Source: Alternaria dauci (lineage: Eukaryota; Ascomycota; Dothideomycetes; Pleosporales; Pleosporaceae). Taken from it: a DNA stretch of 64,000 bases. Position 1 is the first letter of the stretch. Each line of letters opens with the position of its first letter. The notes beneath the pieces are model-generated. The model did not search any database. It saw only the letters and a program-made list of their open reading frames with translations, and was not told the origin of the DNA. Where the stretch lies: contig NC_091276.1 in NCBI RefSeq assembly GCF_042100115.1, positions 2,046,001-2,110,000 on the forward strand, read 5' to 3'. Below, one piece after another: positions 21,682-33,732 of the stretch. Position numbers and translations under genes: made by a program.

Positions 21682-24600
21682 ATGGCCGCCGACGAGCCAG
21701 CCGCGGACAAGGGCCCCTCCAACCCCGAGCTCGACATCAAGAAGCTCCACGCCCTCCCCTCGGAGCAGCAAGACCTCTACTTGCTGACCTTCAGTTCCGA
21801 CCTCGCCCGCCATGTAGCTGCCCTGGACGGCGACGGTGCCTCGGCGCACCAGATCTACATCAAGAAGGAGATATTCCAGATCATCAACCTCGCATCCCCC
21901 GCCCCCACGCGCGTAATCCGAAACAACCTGGGGCGAGCCATCGCGGGCATATTCGAAAAGGGCGACAGGAAGCTGCTGTTTGAGTCCATCAACGAGGCAG
22001 TCGGCATCATCAATGCGGCGGGAAAGAGCGACAAGGACGTCAGGACCAAGCACGCGGCTGTGCACTGCCTGGGCGCCATCTTCGAGGCGGCAGGAGACAG
22101 CGCTATAGGCCTCTCCCCGCTGGCAGTCAAGTCGCTGCTGGGCCTCGTCAAGTTTTCGCAAAACTACACTGGACTGCGGGCGGCAGTATTCAAGGCTGTA
22201 GGCAAGGTCTTCAAAGGGGTTAGCTCACATGCCGATGAGCTCATCGCAAGAGATGCTTGGAAGCAGGCACGCAATGCTGGTAGCGACAAGTCATACCTCG
22301 TCCAGACGGCTGTCTGCTATTGTCTGGAACAACTGCTCCGACACACCACCTTCTTCGACAACTCCAATGACTTTGACAAACTGCAAAACGTGGCTTGGAA
22401 GGCCATCGATAGCCCTTCGTCGTCTGTGAGACATGCTGTTGCTTCGTGCATCAGCGCCGCCTTGGTAAAGAACTACTCTGAGAACGCGCCAGTCGACCTT
22501 CCGATCCTTGGTATCACCCGTTCATCGACTGCGCAAAAAAAGAAAAAGAAGAAACCAGGCGACGATGATGGCGACGACATGGTCATGGAGCGCCCTGAAT
22601 CTCCAGCGCCGAAGAAATCGGCTACACAGCTCTCCTTTACAATAGCAAGTCTCTTCAAACTGCTCGCAACACAGTACTGTCGACCCCAGGCCGGCAATCG
22701 CGCCAGAGCTGGAATCGCCGTGTGCTACATCAAAACCATCAAGGGCCTAGGCGAGCAAATCATCGAAACCAAGTACCCAGAGATTGCGCGGAGTCTGTTC
22801 ACGGATATACTCAGCAACAACGTCATCGTTCAGAACCGCTACCGCACTCTCAGTACTAGGAAGTTTGTCGCCGTCATCTTGGAATCAGTCATTGGCCGCG
22901 AAATGCTTGGAGAGTCGGGCCAGCTCAACGCTGCAAGGTTCTTGGTCAATGACATCCTGAAGGACTATCCCCAAGCACTCAAAGAACGCCCAGAGCCGAC
23001 GAAACAGACCCTCATTGGGGCGCTGAGTACACTATCCTCACTATTCAATAGTTTAGGATCGGCCACCAACGTCATTGCCGACTCCTGCCGCGATGCACTC
23101 CTTCAGGTGTTGCAGCATCCCAGTTATACAGTCCAGGTAACCGCCTCAGCCTGTCTTCGCTCATTCGTACTTGCGTGTCCTCTTCAGCTACTTCCAGCCG
23201 TCACCATATGCATGAACAGCGTCAATCGAGAGCTTGGCCTCCTTGCTGGGCCAAGGCAATCTCCCAGGAAGTGCGTCGGTTTGGCCAACGGTCTTTCTGC
23301 TGTACTCAGCACGTCTACATCTCAACCACTTCATGGGTCTGTAGACGTCAACTCAAGAGTACTATCACAAGCCACTTCCCTGCTCAAGTCTGCGAGCAAT
23401 TCAGATCTCAGAATTGGTTCTACCCAAATACAAGTTGCATGGATCCTCATCGGAGGTTTAATGACTCTTGGTCCCAACTTTGTCAAGATACATCTCTCAC
23501 AATTACTTCTCTTGTGGAAAAACGCACTCCCCAAGCCGCTGAATAGAGACAACATGGTGCAGAGGAACTATCTAGAACTGTGCTTCCTGGCACACGTTCG
23601 GGAGTGCGCATTAGGCTCCATCCTGACATTCCTGGAATTCAACAGCCGAATATTGACACTGGATGTCACCAAGAGATTGGCCGCGATGTTGCAGAATACA
23701 ACCATGTTCTTGAACACTTTGCCGGCTAAGAAGACAACCGACGACATGTCTCAACGCCTGTCTCCCGCGCTTCAACTCCACGACTTCGACCTGATGGTAC
23801 GGAGGAGGGTACTTCAATGTTACACTAGACTTGTTGAATTGAGCCCAGCCAGTAGCCACGAGGTCTTACTGCAGACCAATCTACTACCGTTCGCCATTGC
23901 CTCCTTTGCAGAGCCCGATAACTACACCACAAGCTCTTTCAGTACTGCGATTGCCAGTGCAGCGGGAACTTTCGAAAGCATTTGGGAGGTTGCTGATAAT
24001 CATGGCTTTGGAGTCACTGGACTGGTGCGGGGATTCGATATCAAGCCGCTTCCTGGAGAGCAAGAGACTGGTACTCATCACCACTGGCTCACGAGGCATG
24101 GAGCTGAAGCCATTATCGATCGCACGCTCCTCTCGCCCATCTGCGGGGCTCGCGAACACGATTCGATATCCTTGTACATCAGGACGTCGGACGAGAACCA
24201 TGAGCTTCCTGACCCACCAGCTACTGAAGTAGTCAACTCGGCACTTCAGCTGTTCGCCATATGCCTGCCGTTGCAAACAGCTAGGATTCAAGAGAGCATT
24301 CTAGAGCAGATGACATCCTTCTTATCGGCCAGTAGCCTGCAGCGTGATATCAACAGAAAGACGGCTATGATGGTTAATATCGCTTATGCTGTGTTGTCTG
24401 CTCTGAAAGTTGCAGTCAAGGAGACCCACTCGGCGCCTGGCAGCTTGAAGGGACCGGCTGTCGAAAAGGTGATGCAAGATCTGTTGCACGTAAGTTGCCT
24501 GCGCGGGTCTTATTGTCTTTTCCTACTGACTCCACCAGCTCTTTGTCATCCTCCCCGACCCATTTATCCGCAATCTTGCCGGTGAGGCATTGGGACGTCT

Positions 24601-27600
24601 GTGCAATAGTTCTGGAAACGCTCTTACAACCACCGAAGTCAACTACCTGGTGGACCAGATTGTTGCTAACCGTGAGCCTAATGCTCGTTCCGGTTATGCT
24701 GTCGCTCTGGGATGCATCCACTCTCAGCTCGGTGGTATGGCTGCTGGCTTCCATCTCAAGAACATTCTTGGAATACTGATGTCACTGGGCAATGATCCAC
24801 ATCCGGTTGTGCACTTCTGGGCCATTGACAGCCTATCCAGGGTAGCTGACTCTGCTGGTCTCTCTTTCTCCAGCTATGTCACCAGTACCCTCGGTATGCT
24901 GGCACAACTATATGCCGCGGACACACATAATGACGAGTCGGCGTCTCTCGCATCTTCGAACATAGAGATCGATATACCCACCCCTGCCGTCATTGCGCGA
25001 TGCGTTGATAGCACTATCAACGTACTCGGACCGGACCTGCAGGATGTTGCAAAAGCACGCGATCTTATCATGACCCTCGTCAACCTGTTCCAGGGTGATG
25101 CAGACGAGTTGGTCGTCATTGAGAGTTTGCGTTGCCAGGAACACATCTCGTTGTATGCGCCAGGTCACATGGAGTTCTCGGCTTACGTCAAACAACTACA
25201 GCGATCTATTGAGAGCAATTCGGCACAAATAAGGGACATGGCTATTGATGGGTTACACAACCTCATGCGACGCAACACCGAAGAAGTCATTCGCGCCGGT
25301 GACCCTGGCCTCGAAGACCAGTTGTGGCACGTGCTTGACCGTGATTCGGAGCACGAGGTCGTGCGGAACATCATCCGCAACTGGCTGCACCAAACAGGGT
25401 TATCAGACACTGCGACTTGGGTGCAACGCTGTCACTCGGTGCTTACCAAAACGAAAAAGGTCGAGACGCAAGACAAGATCGAAACAAAGCCAAAAGCAGG
25501 AGCGACGGATCTGCAGGACGAGGAAGTCGCGGGCTTCGCATCAGCGTCTAATGCTCCCGGAACCGAAGCTGGAGATGGCGCACAAGTCAGTCAGGAACTA
25601 TTAAAGTGGCAAGTCCGGACTTTCGGTATGGATTGCTTGAGCGAGCTTGTTGCCATGGTGAGCAAAGAGGCTACATTCCGAGAGGAATCGCCCTGCGTTA
25701 TGGCATTGCAGCAGAGGATCGCTGATGTTGTGCGTATCGCCTTCTCTGCATCCACAGCCGGTGTTGTGCAGCTGAGGATCCGCGGTTTGAAGATCATTGA
25801 TCAGGTGCTCAAGCTGTTTGGCAAAACACCCGACCCCGATTTCGCTGAAGTCACTCTCCTCGAGCAGTACCAGGCTCAGATTGGTTCAGCTCTTACGCCG
25901 GCGTTTGCAGCGGACTCGTCGCCCGAGCTTGCTGCTGAAGCTGTCAATGTTTGCGCTACGTTCATCGCTACCGGTATCGTGACCGATGTAGATCGAATGG
26001 GTCGTATTCTCAAGCTGCTTGTCTCAGCGCTTGAGAACTTCTCTAGCGAATCTGAAACTGCAGCCATCGGTGACCTCAAAGGACTGAGCTCCAACGCACA
26101 AGTCATGGTCAAGATGGCGGTCTTCTCTGCTTGGGCTGAGCTACAGATTGCAAGCGCTGAGCAGAGCTATTTGGTGGACGTATTGAAGCCACATATCGCG
26201 AAACTGACTCCTCTCTGGCTGGCATCGCTACGAGAATATGCCCGTCTGAGGTTTGAGCCTGACATTTCCTCATCCATGGGCTCGGCCTCTCTGTCTGGAA
26301 GTCTCGATACGATCTATGCAGCGCTTAATCGCGAGACACTACTGAAGGTACACTTGGTCGCTGACGACTTCTAGCACGTGCTAACATACTGCAGTTTTAC
26401 CAAGACACATGGCTTAATCTGGTAGATGCCATCGCCAGCCTTATCGACGAAGACAGCGAGTTCGTCTTTGACGCCTTAGATGGCAAAACTGAGCTGTCCG
26501 AATCCACGCCCAATGGAAAGTCTGGTCACATCAACTACCGCGATGAGCCTGTCGCCTTCTTCTTTGTGCTCTTTGGACTCGCGTTCGAAGCACTAGCGGG
26601 TCGTCCAGGTGACCTGCAAGCTTCCAAGGAGCAAATCTTGGAGATTCTACAGGCGTTAAAGAAGATCCTACGGCCATCAGTATCTGGTCATGCAATCTAT
26701 CGGGAAGTGGTCTTCTCGGAAACTATGGATATGCTGGATCGCTTGGTGCTCACCGAGGGCTTGACAGTTCAGACGGTCATTGTTGAGATTACGCGCAATC
26801 TGTGCCTTGGCCATCCGTCTGCGCGGAGAGACCAGGGGGCTGCTGCTGACGAGAATCTTTCTGAAGATATCGATCAGTTGTTCGAGTTGACCAAGATCAT
26901 GGTACTGGTACTGTCCGGACTCGTACCTGGGTTGGAAGACAGCAAAGCAAAAGCGCGCCACGAGATGAACGAGGAGGCAGTCGCTCTGCTGACAACGGCC
27001 CTATCCGCGCTCGTGGACGCTGCGCAAGTCTTCCCGTCAATCATCAAAGCCGACCTGCACGCTTGCATTCTTCACATCTTTGCAACTATCCTGAGCACTG
27101 GGGCGTGTCAAGCAACAGTCATTCCGCAAGCACTTCCGATCTTCAAACGTTTCATCACCAGTCTTGCGCCACATGCCGAAGGGACGGATGATACCAGCAA
27201 GCAACTTCGTGCAACACTAGCGCGCTTCCTTGCAATCTTGAGATACGCGCAACAACGCGAGTTTGATGCCGCCCTCGCATGCGAGAAGAACACGATTCTT
27301 GCAACCACAATCTTACTGAGCTCTGTAGCCTCTGCGTTCTTGCCCAATGACCCACTCGTCAAGCGCTTCATCGATGACCTATTCGACTGTCTCGGCACAG
27401 TAACAACGAGCAAGGTAGCAGCAGGTTGCTGTCGCTCGCTCCTCCTCCTACCCAAGAAGGGCGCTCTCGAGACAGGCATCGCAAAGCTTATCCTTCCACC
27501 TACCTTGTCGTTCCTTGCAGCACCGTCTGATGTTGAGGGCCTCGACGAGTCACGGACAACGCTTGCACAGACTCTTGTCACATTCATCTCCACATTGCCA

Positions 27601-27882
27601 CAACCAACACAGCGACAGACTGCAACCAAGATAATAATACCTGCCTTGTTAGCACGAGCGCGGAAAGAGCCCAAGGCTAGCCAGGAAACTGCGGCGCGGT
27701 TGCTGGAGATTGCTAGTGCGGATCAACAAGCGTTCAGAGGCGTGGTAACTGGATTAGACAATGAGCAGAGGAGCTTCATGGAAGGTGTATTGAAAAGTGG
27801 ACAAGGGCCGAGAAGGCAGGAGACCAGTAGGGAGGACGATGGCATGCCGAAAATTGCGCTCAAGATGGACTTTGGCTCGTAA
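21682..27882 (+). CDS. laa1: HEAT-repeat protein Laa1/HEATR5
   Basis: Three exons: 21682-24489, 24539-26347 and 26395-27882, giving 2034 aa, close to yeast Laa1. Introns are 49 and 47 nt, both phase 0. Helical HEAT repeats run throughout, for example the N-terminal TRVIRNNLGRAIAGIFEKGD and the middle segment from DPFIRNLAGEALGRL to RSGYAVALGCIHSQLGGM, which is the most conserved HEATR5 block. A Lys-rich acidic insertion (six lysines, then an Asp-rich stretch) near residues 285-300 looks disordered. Laa1 binds the AP-1 clathrin adaptor and acts in trans-Golgi/endosome sorting. Confidence 0.9.
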
Positions 27883-28841
27883 TTTTGGGCCGACCTTGTA
27901 CGAAGACGACTGTACGGATAGATCACACTTTGACGGGGTATTCTTTCTTCGATGACTGCTCGACTGTTCTGACCTGGAAGCTCAGCTTACCACTTGTCAA
28001 CAGGGGATGTGCGCCGGACGCATGCATGCAGGGACTTGGACGAAGGACAGGGACCCACCATTGGCGTAGCCTGTATTGTATGTAACTGACTATTGGCCGT
28101 TGCTGGCGGTTATCGGCTTCTATGCGCACCTGCATCCACAAGGTCGAATGCAGAGTCGCGGTTGAGCACATTAGAGCTAATTCCTGGTACCCGGGCGCTC
28201 TCGCTAGACGCAATTGAGCAAGTTGCAGATCAGACAGCATACAAACCACGAGGCGACAATATATCCTAGCCATGCAACAGTCCTTCGGTTCTGGATCTTA
28301 TCCGGCTGGTTCTACTGATAGTTGCTTCAGGGGTGGGGGAGAGTAGGTGTGTCATTGGCAGGTCGTACCGAGCCGGCGGGTGAAGCTCTCCACATGTATA
28401 CGCTCGGGGAGCTGCAAGCATTAGAGAAACATGCCCCCCTTCGATCCCTCTGCCAAGCTGATGACCCGTTTTTCTTGTGGTCAACATGTCGCGATATATG
28501 CCGTGGAGAAGATATGAGCAAGAAAACGCCTACGCCCATGCCTACGATGCACGTCTGATCCTGTTAGTCGGTGCCATTGCCTTTTCGAGTCTTGCTCGCG
28601 ACAGAATAGGAGGAAATGCCTAGAGGTCTATTGAGAGTCTTATCGGCTTGTAGTGGTCTCGGTCTTTTCAAACACATCCTTAGTCCTTTACCTTTTGGTG
28701 CGGTCGCTGCTTTGAGACTTTGCATGTTCTTTCCATTGCAGGTCTTTTTGCTCTCCTCCTGACCTACACCTTCTACCTTCATTCTTCGGTGAAGATATAT
28801 CCGAAACCTGTAGACCTATCGACCAGATTACCCAACGAGCC
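27883..28841. other. Intergenic upstream of the siderophore-type transporter
   Basis: 3' flank of laa1 and presumed promoter of the transporter. No gene or RNA was recognised. I saw no clear cluster of HGATAR sites that would prove iron regulation. Confidence 0.4.
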
Positions 28842-30608
28842 ATGCCAATCGATCCCGAAGTCGAGCACAAGGTTGCCCTGAGCCAAGTACACGATGCCTC
28901 CCACGGAAGCCTCCAAGACTCAGAGAAAGACACAGACCATCGCCGCACCGCAAATCAAGACGATACCGTCGACACCCACTACCAAGCCGGTGTACAAGCC
29001 GTCGAAGCCGTGACCCTCTCCTGGACAACCGCATCCCTGATCACAGCCTACATTCTCATCTGGCTCGTCTACTTCGTCCAAGGCCTCGTCGGCGGAATCA
29101 GCGGCGCCCTGATCCCCTACGTCACGTCCTCGTTCGCCTTCCACTCTCTCACGCCTACAACCAGCGTGCTAAGCTCTGTCATCGGCGGCGTAACGAATCT
29201 CAGTATAGCCAAGACACTAGATGTTTTCGGTCGTCCGCAGGGCTTCCTGCTTTGCGCCGTGCTCGCTACTACCGGACTCGTCATGTCAGCTGCGTGCAAC
29301 AACGTGGAAGCATACGCTGCGTCGCAAGTCTTTTATACTGTCGGCATCAACGGGGTGGGATACAGTCTGAGCGTGTTCATCGCGGATACGACGTCGTTGC
29401 GCCACCGCGGGCTTGTTCAGGCGCTGTGCTGCTCGTCGTACCTCATCACTGCATGGCTCGGCGGACCGATTTCAACGGCGTTCCTCGACGGAGCGGGCTG
29501 GCGCTGGGCGTTTGGTATGGAAGCTATTCTTGTCCCGGCAGTTACGCTTCCGCTGTTTGGGCTGTTCATGTACCATTACGCTAAAGCGAAGAAAGCTGGT
29601 CTCGTTCCGAAACAGCAGAGTGGACGTACTTTTCTGGAGTCGTTCAGATACTACGTACGCCAGTTCGACGCCGTTGGTCTCCTTACGCTGTCTGTCGGTA
29701 TCGCTTTCTTTCTCTTACCGTTCAATTTGTACGCGCTGCAAGCCAAAGGGTGGGACTCTCCTATGATCATTTGCTTCCTCGTCTTCGGTATCGTGCTCCT
29801 GGTTCTCTTTGGGGTCTGGGAGCGTTTCTTCGCAAAGATTTGCTTCATTCCCTGGACACTACTCCTGGACCGCACCGTAGCTGGGGCCTGCATCCTATCC
29901 TTTGCGCTCTTCTTCAGCTACATGTGCTGGAGTATGTACTTTTCGTCTATCCTTCAGGTCGTCTTCGATATGAGTGTTACGCATGCTAGCTACATCATGT
30001 CGACATACACCGTTGGCGGTTACATCTTCGCTGCCCTCGTTGGCGCATTCATGTCCTGGACTGGACGCTTCAAGCCTGTTACTCTGTTTTGTTCGATTCC
30101 ATTGGTGGTTCTCGGTACGGCACTACTCATTCACTTCCGCCAGCCCACGGACAATATCGGGTACATTGTCATGTGCCAAATCTTCATCGCATTCGGCGGC
30201 GGAGTAATGACAATCACAGCCGAGATTGCCATTCTAGCCGCTGTTAAGGAACAGCAATACTTTGCTGTTGCTATTGCTCTGGTGTCTATGTGCGGAAGCG
30301 TTGGTGCAGCTGTTGGGCTGACTGTTTCTTCGGCGATCTGGCAGGATGTTGTCCCCAAGAAGCTCATGTTGTACCTCCCTGCTGAGGAACTCCCGAACCT
30401 TTTGATGATATATGCGGATATCATGACACAGTTGTCTTATCCTATTGGATCGCCTACTCGCCTGGCTGTTCAGAGGGCGTATGGAGACGCGCAGAGGTAT
30501 CTGTTCATTGCGGGGACCGCAGCTTGGGTTATTGGTACTGTTGGCGTGCTCATGTGGCGGAATATTGACATTATTGCTATGAAGCAGACAAAGGGTCGTG
30601 TATTTTAA
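28842..30608 (+). CDS. MFS transporter, siderophore iron transporter (SIT) type
   Basis: Single exon, 588 aa. The N-terminus is hydrophilic (about 1-65), followed by about 14 membrane segments. Helix 1 reads TAYILIWLVYFVQGL, and the loop RPQGFLLCAVLATTGLVMSA resembles the A-motif region of SIT proteins such as Sit1 or MirB. The length and the 14-helix layout match the SIT family, which imports ferric siderophores by proton symport. Substrate cannot be told from sequence. Its position beside a Zn2Cys6 regulator and catabolic genes leaves open that it imports another compound. Confidence 0.8.
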   Translation: MPIDPEVEHKVALSQVHDASHGSLQDSEKDTDHRRTANQDDTVDTHYQAGVQAVEAVTLSWTTASLITAYILIWLVYFVQGLVGGISGALIPYVTSSFAFHSLTPTTSVLSSVIGGVTNLSIAKTLDVFGRPQGFLLCAVLATTGLVMSAACNNVEAYAASQVFYTVGINGVGYSLSVFIADTTSLRHRGLVQALCCSSYLITAWLGGPISTAFLDGAGWRWAFGMEAILVPAVTLPLFGLFMYHYAKAKKAGLVPKQQSGRTFLESFRYYVRQFDAVGLLTLSVGIAFFLLPFNLYALQAKGWDSPMIICFLVFGIVLLVLFGVWERFFAKICFIPWTLLLDRTVAGACILSFALFFSYMCWSMYFSSILQVVFDMSVTHASYIMSTYTVGGYIFAALVGAFMSWTGRFKPVTLFCSIPLVVLGTALLIHFRQPTDNIGYIVMCQIFIAFGGGVMTITAEIAILAAVKEQQYFAVAIALVSMCGSVGAAVGLTVSSAIWQDVVPKKLMLYLPAEELPNLLMIYADIMTQLSYPIGSPTRLAVQRAYGDAQRYLFIAGTAAWVIGTVGVLMWRNIDIIAMKQTKGRVF

Positions 30609-31024
30609 GCTCCAGTGGCTGTAGTGGGAGCGCAGGAGTATATCGTCCTTTTAGCTCTCGGTACCTAATCAACCGTGTTGTCTCTGCTTCATCGATGACT
30701 CTATAAGCTCTCTGTAACTTCTCAGCTACGCCATCGACAGCATAGCAAGAAACATGGCTGTTCTGCTGCTCTGAAGTAATCTGGATGAAAGTCTACACAG
30801 TTTTCTAATGTCTTTCTGCACTGGCGAGGCGCCCATATATTTGTCACTATCGTAATCTCCCTTCGTGGTTCATCTACAAATTTATGCTCGCTAAAAGAAA
30901 CGCCCGACTGATGATTTACAAACTCCCAAAGTTCCCATTGCGTCCGCTCATATGTACACGACGCAAGCCTCCCAAACTCCTTAGCATGTTGTCAAAGAGC
31001 CTCCCTCATTGACGTGATTTCGCG
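30609..31024. other. Convergent 3' flanks
   Basis: 3' flanks of the transporter and the Zn2Cys6 regulator. Nothing else was recognised. Confidence 0.45.
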
Positions 31025-31303
31025 TCAATGCATGCCATAATGTGCATATGCATGCGCTGGATTAATGACAATCGAGTCGTCTAGATTTGTGAAAGCCAAT
31101 ATTTCAGAGTTGATATCGTACGCGCCAGAGTCATCAAACCTCAGATCGAGACTTTGCTGTGTTTGCAACGGCGTCATGAAGTTGCTATATGAGTGTTAGT
31201 GGCGAACGCTTTGTGGAGTCGGTCTTTGAGCACTTACGGATCCCAGTTGCCCCATAACTGTGCAATCATGTCATCGTCGAGATGCACTGGCCCCGAATCT
31301 TCA

Positions 31304-31337
<34 letters not shown>

Positions 31338-33450
31338 TCTGTTGGGCCTGTCCTGTAACACCCAGATCGACAAGACGTAGTGCTGTTTCCTCTGTCACCA
31401 TCTTGGTGAAGCCGATTTGTTCCATGCCGCGTGCCAGTTCCATAAGCTTCTCGATATGCGCGCTGTACCGGGGGGTTCTCGTATGCGCGTAGGCGAGGAT
31501 ATAGATCATGATGAGCCGTAGAATGCACGTGCTATCAAAGGCCGTCAGACTCGATAAAATACCGTCTTTCGCCATTTGCTCCAGTATCGCAGTGCTCTTC
31601 TGTGCTGCATCGATACACATTTTCCCCATGCGCTCGAACCAGATTTTCTTGCTCGAAGCTAGCGTCCCGTATCTCATGACAAGGTATAGAAGAAATGGCC
31701 GTGTAAGCAGGATCGTGGTACCCCAGTATTGGAGGTGTAAAGCTGCTACCGCACGCCTATGTGTTGGAGGCGAGGGTATGTCGTGCTTGAGATGCGGCGG
31801 CATCTGGCGATACCACTTTTGCAGCAGCAAAAGCGAGTTGGATACGGTTGAGAATGATATAGAGTTTGCCGAGCGTTCCATGTATACTGATTGTATGATC
31901 TCGCGCTTCAGTCGACAGAGAGATACTGATGTCGCCATCCAGGATAGTGGGGTATGTAGCCCAGGATACAATATCTTGTGATGATTAGTACGAGCGCGGT
32001 GAGGCAAGTCGACTGTAAGCCTACCTGCTCAGATGGCATAGGCGTGGTGACCTTTGTGAAGCGTTCATCGACGGCTGTAGGACTACCGCCTCGCGACGAT
32101 ATTTCCTGATCAAGTTGGAATAATGTCCACCAAATCCTACGATTCTGTTCCCGCTCCATTGCATTGCCACACTCAGCCAACTGGTCACGATGCAAACCTA
32201 AGGTGAACGCCATCTGGATACTAGCACCCATGTAGAGGTAGGCACTGACTCTGGAACAAAGGTTCTCCATGGCGATACTCTGAACGGTGGTCAACGAGGG
32301 TGCTTCTGGAGCTGTTCAAATGGACTTACCATCATGGCCATCGCACGTATGCTATCAATATCGGCCTCGTCGTAGACTGTGGGGATAAGCTGCTTTGCGA
32401 GTGTGAGATAGTCTTCTGAGGTCTTCGGGTCTAACGCAGCTGGCCAATCCGGTGGAGGAGAGTTGCCGTTGCTGCCCACGTAGTTGGCTGCGCCGATGGC
32501 GAACATGGTGTATAGACAGCACATCCAGGAGCTGGACGAGTGTGGTGCTGACTCTGAGTACGTGCTATCCACTCGTAGCAGCAGATTTTCGACCGGATAC
32601 AGCCAGTGCGTGCAATGGACATCCTCTAGAAATCGAGAAATATAGATATCGCACAACTCCCGGTTTGGTAAGTAGTAGCTCTCCTCGGCGCCGGAGTCTG
32701 TAGAAGGCGACGCGACTGGTAGGTTCGGCGGATATGCCCCTACTTTGGGCTCTGGAATAATGGAAGGGTCCTTCCTTTGCATGCCCAGGGTGGCGACAGC
32801 AGCGTTGAAGGGGATTTCACTGTGAGTGCCGACGTAGCGGAACTTTCCTCTTGAATCTTTCAGCATGCAGCCCAATGTCGCATGCAATTCGTTCACGTCT
32901 TGTTCTTCGCCATCGTCAACGCTCTCTGCATCTTCAGGCGATGCCTGATCACCACTGAAGAGGCATTCGGTATGCTGGACGGGCTCGGCATTCAAGGTAC
33001 CGTCCTTGATTGCTTTAGCAATGGTTCTAAGCGACTGCAGGTTAAGCTCATGGCCCGGGAAGAAGTGCTCGAGAATGCGCATCGCGCATTGGTATTCCTC
33101 CTCGGTGACATGGTAATAAGGCCTTTTCCTTCTCGGGGTAGCGATAGTACACACGGCCCCTGTGCGCGCACAGTAACGACATGGTCCCGGGACTTTTGAT
33201 TGTCAGCTTGTGTCATTGTCGGCACGATGGTACTGCCGGTGGGAGAAGAGCCGTACCAGGATCAATACACTAGACGGGATGGTTAGATTCTTGGCACTGA
33301 TGGACATGGAAAGGCCTTGACTACCTTGGTCTTCCTGCTGCGACACCGATCGCAGCTGCTGTGGACTCGATGGGCGTTCGGTGCTCTGCTGGATGGGGGC
33401 GCCGAAGCTCGTGGCGGCGGGGCGACGGCGGAGTACTCGGCCATATTCAT
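31025..33450 (-). CDS. Zn2Cys6 transcription factor with fungal middle homology region
   Basis: Six exons: 33450-33325, 33269-33257 (13 nt), 33192-32330, 32279-32025, 31974-31238 and 31184-31025, giving 717 aa. The zinc cluster is complete only after splicing: C33, C36, C43, C51, C54, C61 (spacing 2-6-7-2-6). It is divided among the first three exons, with the 13-nt microexon carrying C43. Introns 2 and 4 end in AAG. The middle homology region includes NRRIWWTLFQLDQEISSRGG, and the tail is acidic and Asn-rich. Such factors activate nearby catabolic or biosynthetic genes. Here the likely targets are the aldehyde dehydrogenase, SnoaL and dioxygenase genes, by position only. The last exon is supported by a GTAAGT donor and ATATAG acceptor. 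Confidence 0.82.
31304..31337. repeat. (TTGCCG)n coding repeat
   Basis: Five full TTGCCG units plus a partial one inside exon 5 of the regulator; on its strand they encode an alternating Asn-Gly tract. Such repeats vary in length between strains. Confidence 0.85.
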
Positions 33451-33732
33451 CCGACACCCACGATAGCCCGGCCAAGTAGGATGACACTAGCGGCGATGCG
33501 CAAGTCTCATTCGGCACGCTTGCAGCAGTTCGTGGAGAAGTCACAGAGCATTGTGCCCGTAGCAGTTGAGGACAAAGGAAAAGGTCCCCATTTCTAGCGG
33601 GGGATCTGCTGGGGCGTCGTTGCGTACGCAAGGCCACCCTGCAGAACCTGCCGGTCGGCTAATCAAAATCTATTGCGAACACAGAATAGCGTTGGAGAGA
33701 CGGCAAATCATGTCGCAGCCGCTCGACTCATG

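Noticed and set aside
21595..22161. 188-codon minus-strand frame
   Set aside because: It is antisense to the start of laa1, with no domain of its own.
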